Shown: piece after piece, positions 26,597 to 35,888 of the stretch
Position numbering within the stretch: the first letter of the stretch is position 1
How the letters are laid out: each line of letters starts with the position of its first letter
Assembly (NCBI RefSeq): GCF_005870025.1
Contig: NZ_VATA01000001.1
Span: 248,001-312,000 of the forward strand
Source: Poseidonocella sp. HB161398
Lineage (GTDB): Bacteria; Pseudomonadota; Alphaproteobacteria; Rhodobacterales; Rhodobacteraceae
Length of the DNA stretch: 64,000 bases
Direction of reading: 5' to 3'
Made by a program: the position numbers and the translations under genes
The notes under the pieces: model-generated
Database searches by the model: none
Told to the model about the DNA's origin: nothing
Seen by the model: only the letters and a program-made list of their open reading frames with translations

Positions 26597-27528
26597 CGGC
26601 CGTCTGCGCAGCGGATGAGGGCACGCTCGCCCTGCACGCGATCCGCGCCGCGCGCCTGCGATCCGCCGATGATCTCCGCGACCCCTGCGAGGGCCTGTCC
26701 GGGCAGGACGGCTTTCTGGTCGACATCCACATGCGGGCGCAGCGGATGCACCGGCTCTGGCGCGGCGACCGCCTCTGGGCCGAGGGGCCGCTGGCCGAGG
26801 GCGCGGTCTCGATCCGCGATCTGCGCCCCGGCTGGCGGGAGGCCTGCAGCGCGCCCCCCGACGCGGTGCGGTTCCGCATCCCGTTCGATGCGCTTCGCGC
26901 CTTTGCCGTCTCGGCTGGCCGGCCCGAATTCGCCAGGCTGGGCAGCGCCCACGGCATCGGCGACCCGTCGCTGCACGGTCTGGCCCGGGCCCTGGGTCCC
27001 GCGCTGGAGGATCCCGGATCGGCCAGCCGGCTCTTCCTCGACCAGATGGGGCTGGCCGTCCTGGCGCATCTCGTGCAGCGCCATGGCGGGCTGCGGCTCA
27101 GGGTGCCGCGCAAGGGCGGGCTCGCGCCATGGCAGGAAGCCCGCGCGACGGAGGTCCTCGCGGCGCATCTGTCCGGGCAGGTCGCGCTTGCGGACCTGGC
27201 CGCCGCCTGCGGCCTGTCGCAGAGCCATTTCGGACGCGCCTTCAAGACCAGCTTCGGCAAGACGCCGCTGCGCTGGCTGACGGAATACCGCATCGCCAGG
27301 GCCCGCGACCTCCTGCGCTCGGGAATGCCGGTCGCGGAGATCGCGCCGCGCTGCGGCTTTGCGGACCAGAGCCACCTGACGCGGGTCTTCTCCGCGATCA
27401 TGGGGGAGGCGCCGGCCAGCTGGCGCAGGGCGCAGGGGTCGCCCCGCCGGGCAGGCGCGGGGGATGCGCGGGCTAGCTGCGCCGGGCCTGGCGCCAGCGT
27501 CCGGGCGAGATCCCCGTCGAGCGGGTGA
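26593..27528 (+). CDS. AraC-family transcriptional regulator
   Basis: A 311-residue AraC-type regulator starting at GTG 26593, which overlaps the preceding stop. The N-terminal sensing domain (residues about 15-185) includes DGFLVDIHMRAQRMHRLWRG and RLFLDQMGLAVLAHLVQRHG. The C-terminal double HTH (about 195-290) is complete: VALADLAAACGLSQSHFGRA, FGKTPLRWLTEYRIARARDL and IAPRCGFADQSHLTRVFSA. Its 3' end overlaps the convergent AraC gene by 56 bases. Translational coupling to the HTH-less paralogue upstream suggests that the two proteins interact. The target may be the operator-like repeats upstream of the third paralogue (inference). Confidence 0.87.
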   Translation: MTAVCAADEGTLALHAIRAARLRSADDLRDPCEGLSGQDGFLVDIHMRAQRMHRLWRGDRLWAEGPLAEGAVSIRDLRPGWREACSAPPDAVRFRIPFDALRAFAVSAGRPEFARLGSAHGIGDPSLHGLARALGPALEDPGSASRLFLDQMGLAVLAHLVQRHGGLRLRVPRKGGLAPWQEARATEVLAAHLSGQVALADLAAACGLSQSHFGRAFKTSFGKTPLRWLTEYRIARARDLLRSGMPVAEIAPRCGFADQSHLTRVFSAIMGEAPASWRRAQGSPRRAGAGDARASCAGPGASVRARSPSSG

Positions 27529-28381
27529 AGGCGCGGGTGAAGTGGCTCTGGTCCGCGAAGCCGCAGCTCAGCGCGATCTCCTGCAGCGACAGGCGGCTGC
27601 TGCCGAGGAGATCCCGGGCCCGGTCGATCCGGCGCTGCGTGATCCAGCGATAGGGCGGCATCCCGGTGGACAGCTTGAAGCCGCGGGTGAAATGCGACCG
27701 GGACAGCCGGCAGGCCGCCGCGATCTCGGCGATCTTCAAGCTCCCGTCGAGCTGCGCATCCATCATCTCGCAGGCCCGCACGAGCTGCCAGGGGGCCAGG
27801 CCGCGGACCGGAGACGGCGGCGTCACGGTGGCATCGCCGTAGGTAATGGCAAGATGCGTGCACAGCGCCAGGCTGACATGGTCGAGGAACAGCAGGCTGG
27901 CGGTCTCGGGCGCCTCGAAGGCCGGCAGCAGCGCGCCGACCAGCCCGCTCACCACCGGATCGGCCACATCGGCACCCGGCGCCGGGTTGAGCGTTTCGAC
28001 CCGGCGCGTGCCGAGATCCTCCTCGAGCGCGGTCATCGCCTCGCGGGGGACATGGAAATTCACGCAGTCGAAGCGGGATTTCAGGTTCGCCTGCCACGAG
28101 CGCTTGTAGTCGTAGAAGCTGAACGCGCCCTTGCGCAGGGAGCCGAGATCGAGATTCCGGCCGTCGACCCAGAGGTCGCCCTCGTAGTCGCGCAGCTGGT
28201 AGGCCAGCATGAAGGCGTCTTCGGGGGCGTGCTGCTCCGCGAAACCGTGGTTCGGCGTGTCGCGGGTCAGCCGCGAGACCGAGACGGCCGCCTTGTCCAG
28301 CACCGACGCGCGCACCGTCCGCGTCTTCTGGACGCGCAGAAACTCCATGCGTTCGTTGCTTGCCATCATTCTCGTCGACAT
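27473..28381 (-). CDS. AraC-family transcriptional regulator, convergent paralogue
   Basis: A 302-residue regulator. I chose the ATG at 28381, with GAGAGG about 10 bases upstream; the frame is open further upstream through non-conserved, promoter-like sequence. The N-domain contains EDAFMLAYQLRDYEGDLWVDG and LLFLDHVSLALCTHLAITYG. The C-terminal HTH pair reads LKIAEIAAACRLSRSHFTRG, MPPYRWITQRRIDRARDLLG and IALSCGFADQSHFTRAFTRS. It is clearly paralogous to the two genes on the opposite strand. A pair of 11-base direct repeats lies 126-157 bases upstream of the start and is a probable binding site. Confidence 0.9.
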   Translation of the reverse strand: MSTRMMASNERMEFLRVQKTRTVRASVLDKAAVSVSRLTRDTPNHGFAEQHAPEDAFMLAYQLRDYEGDLWVDGRNLDLGSLRKGAFSFYDYKRSWQANLKSRFDCVNFHVPREAMTALEEDLGTRRVETLNPAPGADVADPVVSGLVGALLPAFEAPETASLLFLDHVSLALCTHLAITYGDATVTPPSPVRGLAPWQLVRACEMMDAQLDGSLKIAEIAAACRLSRSHFTRGFKLSTGMPPYRWITQRRIDRARDLLGSSRLSLQEIALSCGFADQSHFTRAFTRSTGISPGRWRQARRS

Positions 28382-28506
28382 GTCGTCCAGCCTCTCGGAA
28401 GGCGTGCCCCGGAGCGCGGGCGGCGGCCGCCACTGCCCGCGGAGTCTGCCGCAAAGGCGCGGCGCCGCCAATACCGCCGCGCCCTCCGGGCCGGTTTTGC
28501 GGTCAT

Positions 28507-28538
28507 TTCGTGCAAGAAACCGATCGTCTCGTACAAGA
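28507..28538 (-). promoter_or_regulatory. Candidate AraC operator: 11-bp direct repeats 21 bp apart
   Basis: TCGTGCAAGAA (28507-28517) and TCGTACAAGAA (28528-28538) differ at one base and are spaced exactly 21 bases apart, matching the half-site geometry of AraC/XylS activators. On the gene strand they read TTCTTGTACGA and TTCTTGCACGA. They lie upstream of the AraC gene at 28381. Confidence 0.6.
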
Positions 28539-30909
28539 ACGCGCACCGGCGATCCGCCGTCTGCCGGCTCTGTCGTCGCCGCGGCAGGATGCCGAACGAT
28601 GCCCGCGGACGGGTCGTGCCCCGCCGCGCCCGGTCCGCTCCGGGGGCGCCGGTTTCAGGCAGCCATCCCGGCCGCGCTTGCCGGTCAGGGCGGTTCCGCT
28701 CCGCCCCGGCAGGAGGCATGGTCCCGATGCGACCGGGGCGGCGCCCAGTGCCGTCCTGGCGGTCCCGTTTCAATATCTCCCGCTCCGGCGGGCGGCGGAT
28801 GGATGTCTCCGCCAGCACGCTTTGCGCGCCTCCAGTGCTCCCCCGGAACGTTCGGCCCGCTCCCGCGGACCAGCCTGGACGCTTGCTCATCCTGGCGCGG
28901 CCGACCGATGGGCCTGGTCCGCCCCCGGGCCAGGCGTCCGGCGCGGCGCAGGGACGGATGCTCTGGTTCACTTGCGCCGAGCTAGCCGCAGATAGCGGCG
29001 AGAGGGGATCCGTGCGGGAAATCCGGCGCTTGGACCGGCCGCATGCCGACATCGGGTGCCGCCGGCGACCGCATGATGTCCCGGTCCGGCTCGCGCACCA
29101 TTGCTGCGCGATTGCTTCGAGCGCAATGTCGGGCGCTCCGCTGAGACGTGCGGGCCCGCCCGATCTGGTTCGATCCTCTTGGAGCGTGGCCCGGGGCGAG
29201 AACAGGCAAGCATGGCCTCCTTGGGACTTTCTCCGCCGGAGGAGGGCCAGGACCCCGGGCGGAGCTTGTTGGAAAAGCCGCTTCGGGTTGGCTCACGGGG
29301 TCCGTGCCGACAAGGCGAAGGCGGTGCCGGGCCGGCCTGTCCGCGACCGGATCGCTGCGCAGCCTGACCCCGCACGGCCACGTGCTCCTGCGGGTTGACG
29401 CGGCCACCGGCCCGGCGGGCTGCCCGGCAAAGCCCGTCCCCTCCGCATCCCGCACAAGCGAAGCCCGGGAATGGACCGCGGAGCGGCGATCCGCCGGATG
29501 CCGGCGGGTGGCCTTGCCGGGACCGTCGGGGACCGGAGACCCGGGCGGGAAGCACAGGTGGACTTGGAAATCCGCTGGGCCGCGGGCTGCGCGCTTCACG
29601 GAGACCTGCCCGGCCATTCGTCGCGCGCGCGCATCCGGCAGCGATCGGGCGCGGAAACGCTCCGGATCGTCTCCGCGCAGGGCGTATGGCAGTGCCGGAA
29701 CACAGGATCGGTCATGGCCGAAACGGGCGAAATGAATGCCCCCCGATCCGGAGCGATGCCGGCATGGATGCACCGGTCGCGCAGCAGCTTGATGCCGCCG
29801 AACGGCTATCGCGTGCTGCGGACGGGCAGAAGAAGCTCTGCTCGACCGGCCCCGACGCGAGTTGCCTCCGGATCGAGCGCCGTTGGCCAGGGCGCCCTTG
29901 CGCCCGTCGAGGACAGCGCCGCCGCGGGGATCGATGCCGGGCACGGGACACGCGAGGGGCAGGGCACCGGCCTCTTCTCCCGACAGGTTAATCCATTGCG
30001 GCTACGCTCGGCGCGCATCCGGGGCGGATCACGGCGGACGCGGCCCGCGGAACGGGCGCCCAAGCGGTACTGGCGGAAAACGAGATCGGCTGCGCCATTC
30101 CGGCCCGCAGGCCGCCGTGGCGCGAGGCGGCGCGGGGTTCCGGCCGGGCGCGCCAAGTGGGAGGCCCCGAAGGATGTGGTGCGGCGCGCGAACTGGAAGA
30201 CACTGAGGCCCGCAATGCCCCGACGGCCCGCCGCTGGCGCCGCACCGGCCGTGAGACGGGACACAGACGGAAGGCTCTGGAGGATCGATGTCCCTGCATC
30301 AGCGGCTCCGGCGCTGGCAGGGAGGATTTGGGCCCGGTGGCTCTCCGCCTCGCCGGAGGAGCGGTCGAAGCCGGTCGGCGCCCCTCGCATGGCCGTGCCG
30401 CAGGGGGGCCTGTCGCGGGCATTGCCGCGACCGGCAGCGGGCGGGGCGTGTTCGTGCCAGGTCATGAGGAAGCCGCAGAAAGCACCGGCAGGCGCGGACA
30501 GGGGCGCAGTGCCGGGTGACTCGGCGGGAGAGTCGGGGCGCGGGAAGCACGCTTGGGTTGAGTCAAGCCCGGAGGCGCTACCCTAAGGGATAGGAGGTCT
30601 ATCCTTTTCACCGGGGCACTGCCCTGTTTCGGACCTTCTGTCCGGGGGGAGCCGGTGGTAATCTGTATCCAGTTTGATTGACCTGAGACTTTGAAAGAGG
30701 CGCCGCAAGGCTCTCTGACGTATTTTGATACGGAAATTTGATTAGGTAGCGAAGCCCGATATGGGCAACCCCTCCGGCACCGGGTCCGCCCGGCGGCCGG
30801 AGGGGTCCGCGTTTTATCGAACGCGGCCCGGCCGCAGACGCCGCCACGCAGGTGACGGGCGCCGCGGCGGGAAGAGCTCTCCTTCAGAACCATATCCCGG
30901 TGCGGGCGC
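28539..30909. other. 2.4-kb gene-free region
   Basis: No convincing gene on either strand. Translations are Arg/Gly/Pro-rich and lack domains. The section 30590-30770 has visibly lower GC than the surroundings and contains small hairpins; see the structured element at 30769-30826. A palindrome-like ATTGCTGCGCGATTGC at about 29100 resembles ATTGCTGCGCAAT at about 37659. Confidence 0.55.
30769..30826. terminator. Two consecutive hairpins downstream of the phosphorylase gene
   Basis: CCCCTCCGG (30769-30777) pairs with CCGGAGGGG (30797-30805). Immediately after it, CCGCGTT (30807-30813) pairs with AACGCGG (30820-30826). They sit about 85 bases past the stop of the leftward gene ending at 30910 and may terminate it. 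They could equally end an unrecognised rightward RNA from the low-GC block at 30590-30770. Confidence 0.45.
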
Positions 30910-31824
30910 TCAGAACCGGTCGTAGCGGGCGGCGGGCTGGGGGGTCTTCAGCCCGTGGCAGGCGCAGCCGGCACTGGCGGGCAGGCGGGCGGCGGCGCGC
31001 AGGGCGAGTTCCGAGCACAGCCGCGACAGCGAGGGCAGCACGTCGTCCTGCAGGAGCGTGCCGCGCCCGCGGTCCATGTAGTCGTTGAACCCGGCGGTGA
31101 CGAAGGCGCAGGGGACGAAACAGGCGCCGATCTCGCGGCTCAGCGTCGCCTCGGGCGCGATCGAGTGGTTCATCACGTCGGCCCCCATCGAGCGGAAGGC
31201 GAGCGCCTCGGCCGGGGTGGTCAGGCGCGGGCCGTAGGCATGGGCGGCGACCAGCCCCTGCTCGATCCCGTGGACGCGGCAGGCGGCGGGCCAGACGCGG
31301 CGGGCCTCTTCGGCCAGGACATCCGCGCAGGCGGCGCAGACGATCGCCTTGCCCGAGGCGTCGAAGCGCTGCCGCCCCGGCAGCAGCGAATAGGGCGTCT
31401 GGGTCAGCTCGATGATATCGGCGTTGATCACCAGGTCGCCCGGCTGGATCGCCTTGTTGAGCGCGCCGATGGTGGAGCAGGCCAGCACCCGCTTCACCCC
31501 GGCCTGCTGCAGCACCCAGAAGGCGCGGCGGTGGCATTCATGGTCGATCTCGTCGCGCGGATTGCCGTGGGAATACATGCAGAGCGCGCGCTTGGGCCGT
31601 CCCTCGGGCGTCAGCGCGCCGTCGAATTCCAGGAGCTTCCAGTTCTCCGACACGCCCCATGGGGTCTCGTAGGCGAGGTCGCGGGCCAGGACGGTGACGC
31701 CCTCCATGGCCAGATCCTCGGGGAAGGCCAGGCCCCAGTTGGCCGAGCCGGTGATCAGCGCCAGCCCGACCTGCGGGATTGCGGCGGCGCGGGCTTCGGG
31801 GGAGATGGCGGGTTCGGTGGTCAT
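30910..31824 (-). CDS. Purine nucleoside / methylthioadenosine phosphorylase family protein
   Basis: A 304-residue protein of the type-2 PNP/MTAP fold. Landmarks are ALITGSANWGL near the start, MYSHGNPRDEIDHECHRRAF, VLACSTIGALNKAIQPGDLVI (matching the GALN/GSL-x-PGD motif), YGPRLTTPAEALAFRSMGAD (base and ribose binding) and MNHSIAPEATLSREIG. The family cleaves a nucleoside with phosphate. Methylthioadenosine is attractive because the gene ends a polyamine-type ABC operon and MTA is a by-product of polyamine synthesis, but the substrate is inferred. The ATG at 31824 lies 13 bases after the permease stop. It is C-terminally extended and Cys-containing (ASAGCACHG). Confidence 0.82.
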   Translation of the reverse strand: MTTEPAISPEARAAAIPQVGLALITGSANWGLAFPEDLAMEGVTVLARDLAYETPWGVSENWKLLEFDGALTPEGRPKRALCMYSHGNPRDEIDHECHRRAFWVLQQAGVKRVLACSTIGALNKAIQPGDLVINADIIELTQTPYSLLPGRQRFDASGKAIVCAACADVLAEEARRVWPAACRVHGIEQGLVAAHAYGPRLTTPAEALAFRSMGADVMNHSIAPEATLSREIGACFVPCAFVTAGFNDYMDRGRGTLLQDDVLPSLSRLCSELALRAAARLPASAGCACHGLKTPQPAARYDRF

Positions 31825-31837
31825 GGGTCTTTCCCTG

Positions 31838-32626
31838 TCAGGCCTTCCGGCGCGCATTGACGATCAGCACGATGCCGATGACGAGGACGCTCCAGAGGGT
31901 GGAGATGGCGGCGATGGTCGGGTCGATCTGGTCGCGCAGCGACAGGAACATCAGCTTCGGCAGCGTGGCGTTCTGGCCCGAGGAGACGAAGATGGAGATC
32001 ACGGCCTCGTCGAGCGAGGTCAGGAAGGCCATGAGCGCGGCGGTCATCAGCGTGAAGGACATCTGCGGCAGCAGGATCTGCACCAGCGCCCTTGCCCAGC
32101 CCGCGCCGAGGCTGCGCGCCGCCATCACCTGCCCCCAGTCGAAGCGGGCGACGGCCGGGCGCAGCACGATGACGGCGACCGGGATGGCCAGCACGACATG
32201 GCCGATCAGCACCCCGCCCAGCGTGCCGACGAGGCGCAGCCGGGCCAGCACGAAGAAGAGGCCGATCGCCAGCAGGATGCCGGGGATCACCGAGGGCGCC
32301 AGCACGTAGCCGCCGAGCGCCTTCGCCGTCCTGCCGCCGAGCCGGTCCATCGAGATGCAGGCCAGGAGCGCAGCCGGCACGGCCAGCGCCGCAGTCAGCA
32401 GGCCGAGGATCAGCGAGGTCCTCAGCGCCGCCATCCAGGTGGGCGAGCCGAAGAAGGTCTCGTACCAGCGCAGCGAGAAGTCCCGCGGCGGGAATTCCAG
32501 CAGGTCCGAGGCCGAGAAGGAGATCGGGATGACAATCAGCGTCGGCAGGATCAGGAAGGCGAGCACCGCGCCCGCGTAGATCCACAGCCCCGCGCGGAAG
32601 CCGCGGGCGTCGAAAGCATCAAGCAT
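31838..32626 (-). CDS. ABC transporter permease, PotC-like (polyamine-type family)
   Basis: A 262-residue inner-membrane permease with about six hydrophobic helices. The EAA-type coupling loop reads MAARSLGAGWARALVQILLP. The sequence PTLIVIPISFSASDLLEFPP near the N-terminus, followed by FSLRWYETFF, is characteristic of the PotC/YdcV branch of spermidine/putrescine importers. The start overlaps the upstream permease stop by 8 bases. It forms the membrane channel with the PotB-like protein. Confidence 0.9.
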   Translation of the reverse strand: MLDAFDARGFRAGLWIYAGAVLAFLILPTLIVIPISFSASDLLEFPPRDFSLRWYETFFGSPTWMAALRTSLILGLLTAALAVPAALLACISMDRLGGRTAKALGGYVLAPSVIPGILLAIGLFFVLARLRLVGTLGGVLIGHVVLAIPVAVIVLRPAVARFDWGQVMAARSLGAGWARALVQILLPQMSFTLMTAALMAFLTSLDEAVISIFVSSGQNATLPKLMFLSLRDQIDPTIAAISTLWSVLVIGIVLIVNARRKA

Positions 32627-33536
32627 GGGTCCGTCCCTTCCGTCCGGCCAGCCGCCGCGCGGCCGCCAGCATTGCCGCCGCCATGGCGACGAGGATCAGC
32701 AGCAGCACCCCGAGCGCCGAGGCCTGGCCCCAGTCCTGGAAGGTCGACATGACCTTCTCGATGCGGATCGCCACCGGGCTGACCTGGCCGCCGCCGAGCA
32801 CCGCGGGGGTGATGAAGAAGCCGAGCGTGTAGATGAAGACGATCATCGCGCCCGAGCGGATGCCGCCCGCCGCAAGCGGCAGCACGACGGTTGCCAGCGT
32901 CCTGGGCAGGCTCGCCCCCATGCTGGCGGCGGCGCGGATCGCGTTGCCGTCGATGTCGCGCATCGCGGCATAGACCGGCAGCACGAAGAGCGGCAGCATG
33001 AAATGCACCATGCCGATCAGCGTGCCGGTGAAGTTGTAGACCAGCGCCAGCGGCTCGGAGGCGATGCCGGTTCCGGTCAGCGCCTGGTTCACCAGCCCGT
33101 CGCGGCGCAGGAGCACCAGCCAGCCATAGGTGCGCACCAGGATCGAGGTCCAGAGCGGCAGCATGACGAGGATCAGCAGGCGGTTGGCAAGCTTCTGCGG
33201 CGCCGAGGCCAGCGCCAGCGCCAGCGGGATGCCGAGCGCCATGCACAGCACCAGCGTCGCGCCCGAGAGCTCGACCGTGGTCCAGACGGATTTCCAGGTC
33301 AGGCTGCTCGACAGCAGCTTCTCCCAGTTGGCGAGGGTGAACTCGCCGCGCAGGGTCAGGACGCTCTGGCGCAGGATCCAGAGGATCGGCAGCATGGCGC
33401 AGAGCCCGACCAGCACCAGCGCGGGCAGGGACAGCGACAGGAAGAAGGCGCGCTCGCGCTGCGCATCGCGGCGCAGCCCGGCGCGGCCGTCATCGGCGGG
33501 CGGGGCGGGGGCGGTCATCGCGGCAGGTCCGGTCAT
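32619..33536 (-). CDS. ABC transporter permease, PotB-like (polyamine-type family)
   Basis: A 305-residue permease with a 30-residue cytoplasmic lead and about six helices (ALVLVGLCAMLPILWILRQS, WTTVELSGATLVLCMALGIP and others). The coupling loop is AAASMGASLPRTLATVVLPL. The segment FTLANWEKLL and LLILVMLPLWTSILVRTYGW are typical of PotB. Its ATG at 33536 overlaps the stop of the ATPase gene (ATGA), and its own end overlaps the PotC-like gene, so the importer genes are tightly coupled. Confidence 0.9.
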   Translation of the reverse strand: MTGPAAMTAPAPPADDGRAGLRRDAQRERAFFLSLSLPALVLVGLCAMLPILWILRQSVLTLRGEFTLANWEKLLSSSLTWKSVWTTVELSGATLVLCMALGIPLALALASAPQKLANRLLILVMLPLWTSILVRTYGWLVLLRRDGLVNQALTGTGIASEPLALVYNFTGTLIGMVHFMLPLFVLPVYAAMRDIDGNAIRAAASMGASLPRTLATVVLPLAAGGIRSGAMIVFIYTLGFFITPAVLGGGQVSPVAIRIEKVMSTFQDWGQASALGVLLLILVAMAAAMLAAARRLAGRKGRTHA

Positions 33537-34576
33537 GCCGCCTCCGGGGCCGGGATCGGATGGGCATGGCGGCGCGCGGCGAAGGCGGCGACAGGATCGC
33601 CGGGGGCCAGCGTCTCGCAGCCCGCCGCGGCGGCGGCCGGGATGGAAAGCATGACCTCCTTGCCGGAGGCCAGCGCCACCTGCAGGAGCCAGTTCTCGCC
33701 GCGATAGGCCTTGCCCGCGAGACGCCCCTCCAGCCGGAGCCCGTCCGTCCCGCAGGTCCGCGCGTCGAGATGCAGGTTCTCGGCGCGGATCATCAGCGTC
33801 GCCGCTGAGGACAGCGCCGTGCCGTCGAGCGTGGCGCAGTCGCCGCCCGCCAGGATATTGGCCTCGCCCATGAATTCGGCGACGAAGCCCGAGCCGGGGC
33901 GGCTGTAGATGTCCTGCGGCGCATCGATCTGGCGGATGCACCCGTCCTTCATCACGGCGATCCGGTCGGACATGGTCAGCGCCTCGCGCTGGTCATGGGT
34001 GACGTAGATCGTGGTGATGCCCAGGTCGTCATGCAGGCGGCGGATCTCCAGCTGCATGTGCTCGCGCAGGTTCTTGTCGAGCGCCGAGAGCGGTTCGTCC
34101 ATCAGCATGATCCGCGGCTCGAAGACGATGGCGCGCGCGAGCGCGACGCGCTGGCGCTGGCCGCCGGAGAGCTGCGAGATGTCCCGCCCGGCGAAGGCGT
34201 CGAGCTTGACCCGCGCCAGCGCGGCCATGGCCCGCTCGCGCGCCTGCCGGCGGGAAACCTTGCGCAGCCGCAGCGGGTATTCGACATTCGCCAGGACATC
34301 CATATGCGGGAAGAGCGCGTAGTTCTGGAAGACGATGCCGATGTCGCGGCGGTTCGGCGCCAGCCGGGTGACGTCGCGCCCGCCGATCAGGATGCGCCCG
34401 GCCTCCGGACGGACGAAGCCCGCCAGCGCCATCAGCAGCGTGGTCTTGCCGGAGCCCGAGGGCCCCAGCAGCGTCAGGAACTCGCCCGGGCGGATCGCCA
34501 GCGAGACATCGTCGAGCGCGACGTAATCCCCGTAGGTCTTGCGCAGCGCGTCGAGCGTGATCGGGATCGGTGTCAT
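33533..34576 (-). CDS. ABC transporter ATP-binding protein, PotA-like
   Basis: A 347-residue ATPase with all motifs intact: Walker A GPSGSGKT (about 39-46), Q-loop in IVFQNYALFPHMDVLANVEY, signature LSGGQRQRVALARA, Walker B IMLMDEPLSALD and H-loop YVTHDQREA. The C-terminal TOBE-type regulatory domain (about 270-347) is present. It powers the PotB/PotC-like channel. The start ATG 34576 follows the binding-protein stop by 14 bases. Retention of LREHMQLEIRRLHDDLGITT is typical for the polyamine/iron/sulfate subfamily. Confidence 0.92.
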   Translation of the reverse strand: MTPIPITLDALRKTYGDYVALDDVSLAIRPGEFLTLLGPSGSGKTTLLMALAGFVRPEAGRILIGGRDVTRLAPNRRDIGIVFQNYALFPHMDVLANVEYPLRLRKVSRRQARERAMAALARVKLDAFAGRDISQLSGGQRQRVALARAIVFEPRIMLMDEPLSALDKNLREHMQLEIRRLHDDLGITTIYVTHDQREALTMSDRIAVMKDGCIRQIDAPQDIYSRPGSGFVAEFMGEANILAGGDCATLDGTALSSAATLMIRAENLHLDARTCGTDGLRLEGRLAGKAYRGENWLLQVALASGKEVMLSIPAAAAAGCETLAPGDPVAAFAARRHAHPIPAPEAA

Positions 34577-34590
34577 TCTGGCTCCCCGGC

Positions 34591-35634
34591 TCAGCGGTTC
34601 ATCATCTCGTCGAAGGCGATCTGCGCCTCCTGGCCATGCTCCACCCACCAGGCGGGATCGGAGAAGACCGAGGTTCCGGCATTGGCCGGCGCGGTGGCCA
34701 GCAGCGCCAGCCGCTCCTCGGGGATCAGCCCGGTGGCGTAGGCGGCCGGGTTGACCGGGCCGTAGAGGATATGGTCGGTCAGCCGCGCCTCGCGCTCGGC
34801 CGTGGTCATGGCGGCGATCAGCTTCATCGCCTCCGCCGCATGGGGCGCGCCTGCGGGCACGGCGAGGCAGTCGGTGCCGATCACCGAGCCGGCAAAGCTG
34901 TAATCCGCCGCCCCGCCATCGGCAGCGGCGTTCGCCGCGCGGCCGTTCCAGGTCACGACCAGATCGGCCTCGCCGTCCTTCAGCAGCTGGGTCGACTGCG
35001 CGCCCGAGCTCCACCAGACCGCGACCGCGGGCTTCAGCTCCTCGAGCCGGGCGATCGCTCGCTCGAGCCCCTCGCCGGTGGCCAGCACGTCATAGACCTC
35101 GTCCGGGGCGACGCCATCGGACAGCAGCGCGATCTCCAGCAGGTCCTGGGCGTTGGCGCGCAGCGCCCGGCGGCCGGGGAAGGTCTCGGTGTCCCAGAAC
35201 TCCGCCCAGTTCCGCGGCGGCGCGTCGCCATAGGTCTCCGTGTTCCAGGCCATCACCGTGCCGTAGCTGTCGAACGGGTGGCAATAGGCGTTCCGCGCGC
35301 CCTCGGGCAGGCCGTCGATATCGACGATCCCGGGGTCGAGCGGCTCCAGCAGGTCTATCGCCGCGGCCTGGGCCGCCTCGAGCGAGCCCATCTGGATCAC
35401 GTCGGTGGAGACCGCGCCCGACATCACCTGCATGCGCAGCGCGGCGAGGCTGTCGCTCTGGGTGTCTTCGCGGATCTGGTAGCCGAGCGCGTCGCTGGCA
35501 GGGGCCCACAGGGCCTCGCGCAGCGCAGCGCCGTAGTCGCCTCCGGAGGTGGTGATCGTGAGGGTCTGGGCCTGCAGCGGGGCGGCCATGGCCATGGCCA
35601 GCGCCGCGGAGGGCAGGCTGCGGAAAAGGTTCAT
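34591..35634 (-). CDS. Periplasmic solute-binding protein, PotD-like (polyamine-type family)
   Basis: A 347-residue secreted protein. The signal peptide is at 1-22 (SLPSAALAMAMAAPLQAQ, cleavage after AQA). The mature start TLTITTSGGDYGAALREALW is typical of the PotD/YdcS group (cluster D type I fold). The segment FDSYGTVMAWNTETYGDAPPRNWAEFWD is a common hallmark. It is the first gene of the leftward operon (binding protein, ATPase, two permeases, phosphorylase) and faces a LacI regulator across a 254-base gap containing a palindromic operator. The ligand cannot be told from sequence; control by a LacI protein is unusual for a polyamine importer. Confidence 0.9.
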   Translation of the reverse strand: MNLFRSLPSAALAMAMAAPLQAQTLTITTSGGDYGAALREALWAPASDALGYQIREDTQSDSLAALRMQVMSGAVSTDVIQMGSLEAAQAAAIDLLEPLDPGIVDIDGLPEGARNAYCHPFDSYGTVMAWNTETYGDAPPRNWAEFWDTETFPGRRALRANAQDLLEIALLSDGVAPDEVYDVLATGEGLERAIARLEELKPAVAVWWSSGAQSTQLLKDGEADLVVTWNGRAANAAADGGAADYSFAGSVIGTDCLAVPAGAPHAAEAMKLIAAMTTAEREARLTDHILYGPVNPAAYATGLIPEERLALLATAPANAGTSVFSDPAWWVEHGQEAQIAFDEMMNR

Positions 35635-35697
35635 CGGGCTTCCCTGTCGAGTCTGGAGTTTCGGTCGAGCCGGGCGATTCCGGCCGTTTTCTCAATT

Positions 35698-35709
35698 CGT
35701 AACGTTACG
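35698..35709. promoter_or_regulatory. LacI-type operator palindrome in the divergent promoter region
   Basis: CGTAACGTTACG is a perfect 12-base palindrome centred on the CG step usual for LacI/GalR operators. It lies 64 bases upstream of the binding-protein start and 180 bases upstream of the LacI gene. A TACAAT box at 35751-35756 may serve the LacI gene. Confidence 0.7.
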
Positions 35710-35888
35710 ATTTTCAGAAAGGCGACAATTCCGGAAGAAATTTGTTAGTCTACAATCGATATTTCCGGGGGGCGCCGCCGCGACTGCCCAAAAATTGGAC
35801 ACAGGCCGCGGAAATGGCCGCCGGATGCCTTCCCATTCCCGCCCGCCGCGGGCAATCTGGCCGCCGACCCAGCCTCCCGGACCGATCC

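Noticed and set aside
29160-29190. GGTTCGATCC, resembling a tRNA T-loop
   Set aside because: No pairing stem, anticodon arm or acceptor stem can be built around it.
28982-29944. 320-residue minus-strand frame
   Set aside because: The amino-acid composition is Arg/Pro/Ser-rich and third positions show no bias; no motif was recognised.
30560-30640. Possible tRNA-Ser-like segment near GGCGCTACCCTAAGGGATAG
   Set aside because: Acceptor and T-arm pairings are missing; only a single short stem is available.
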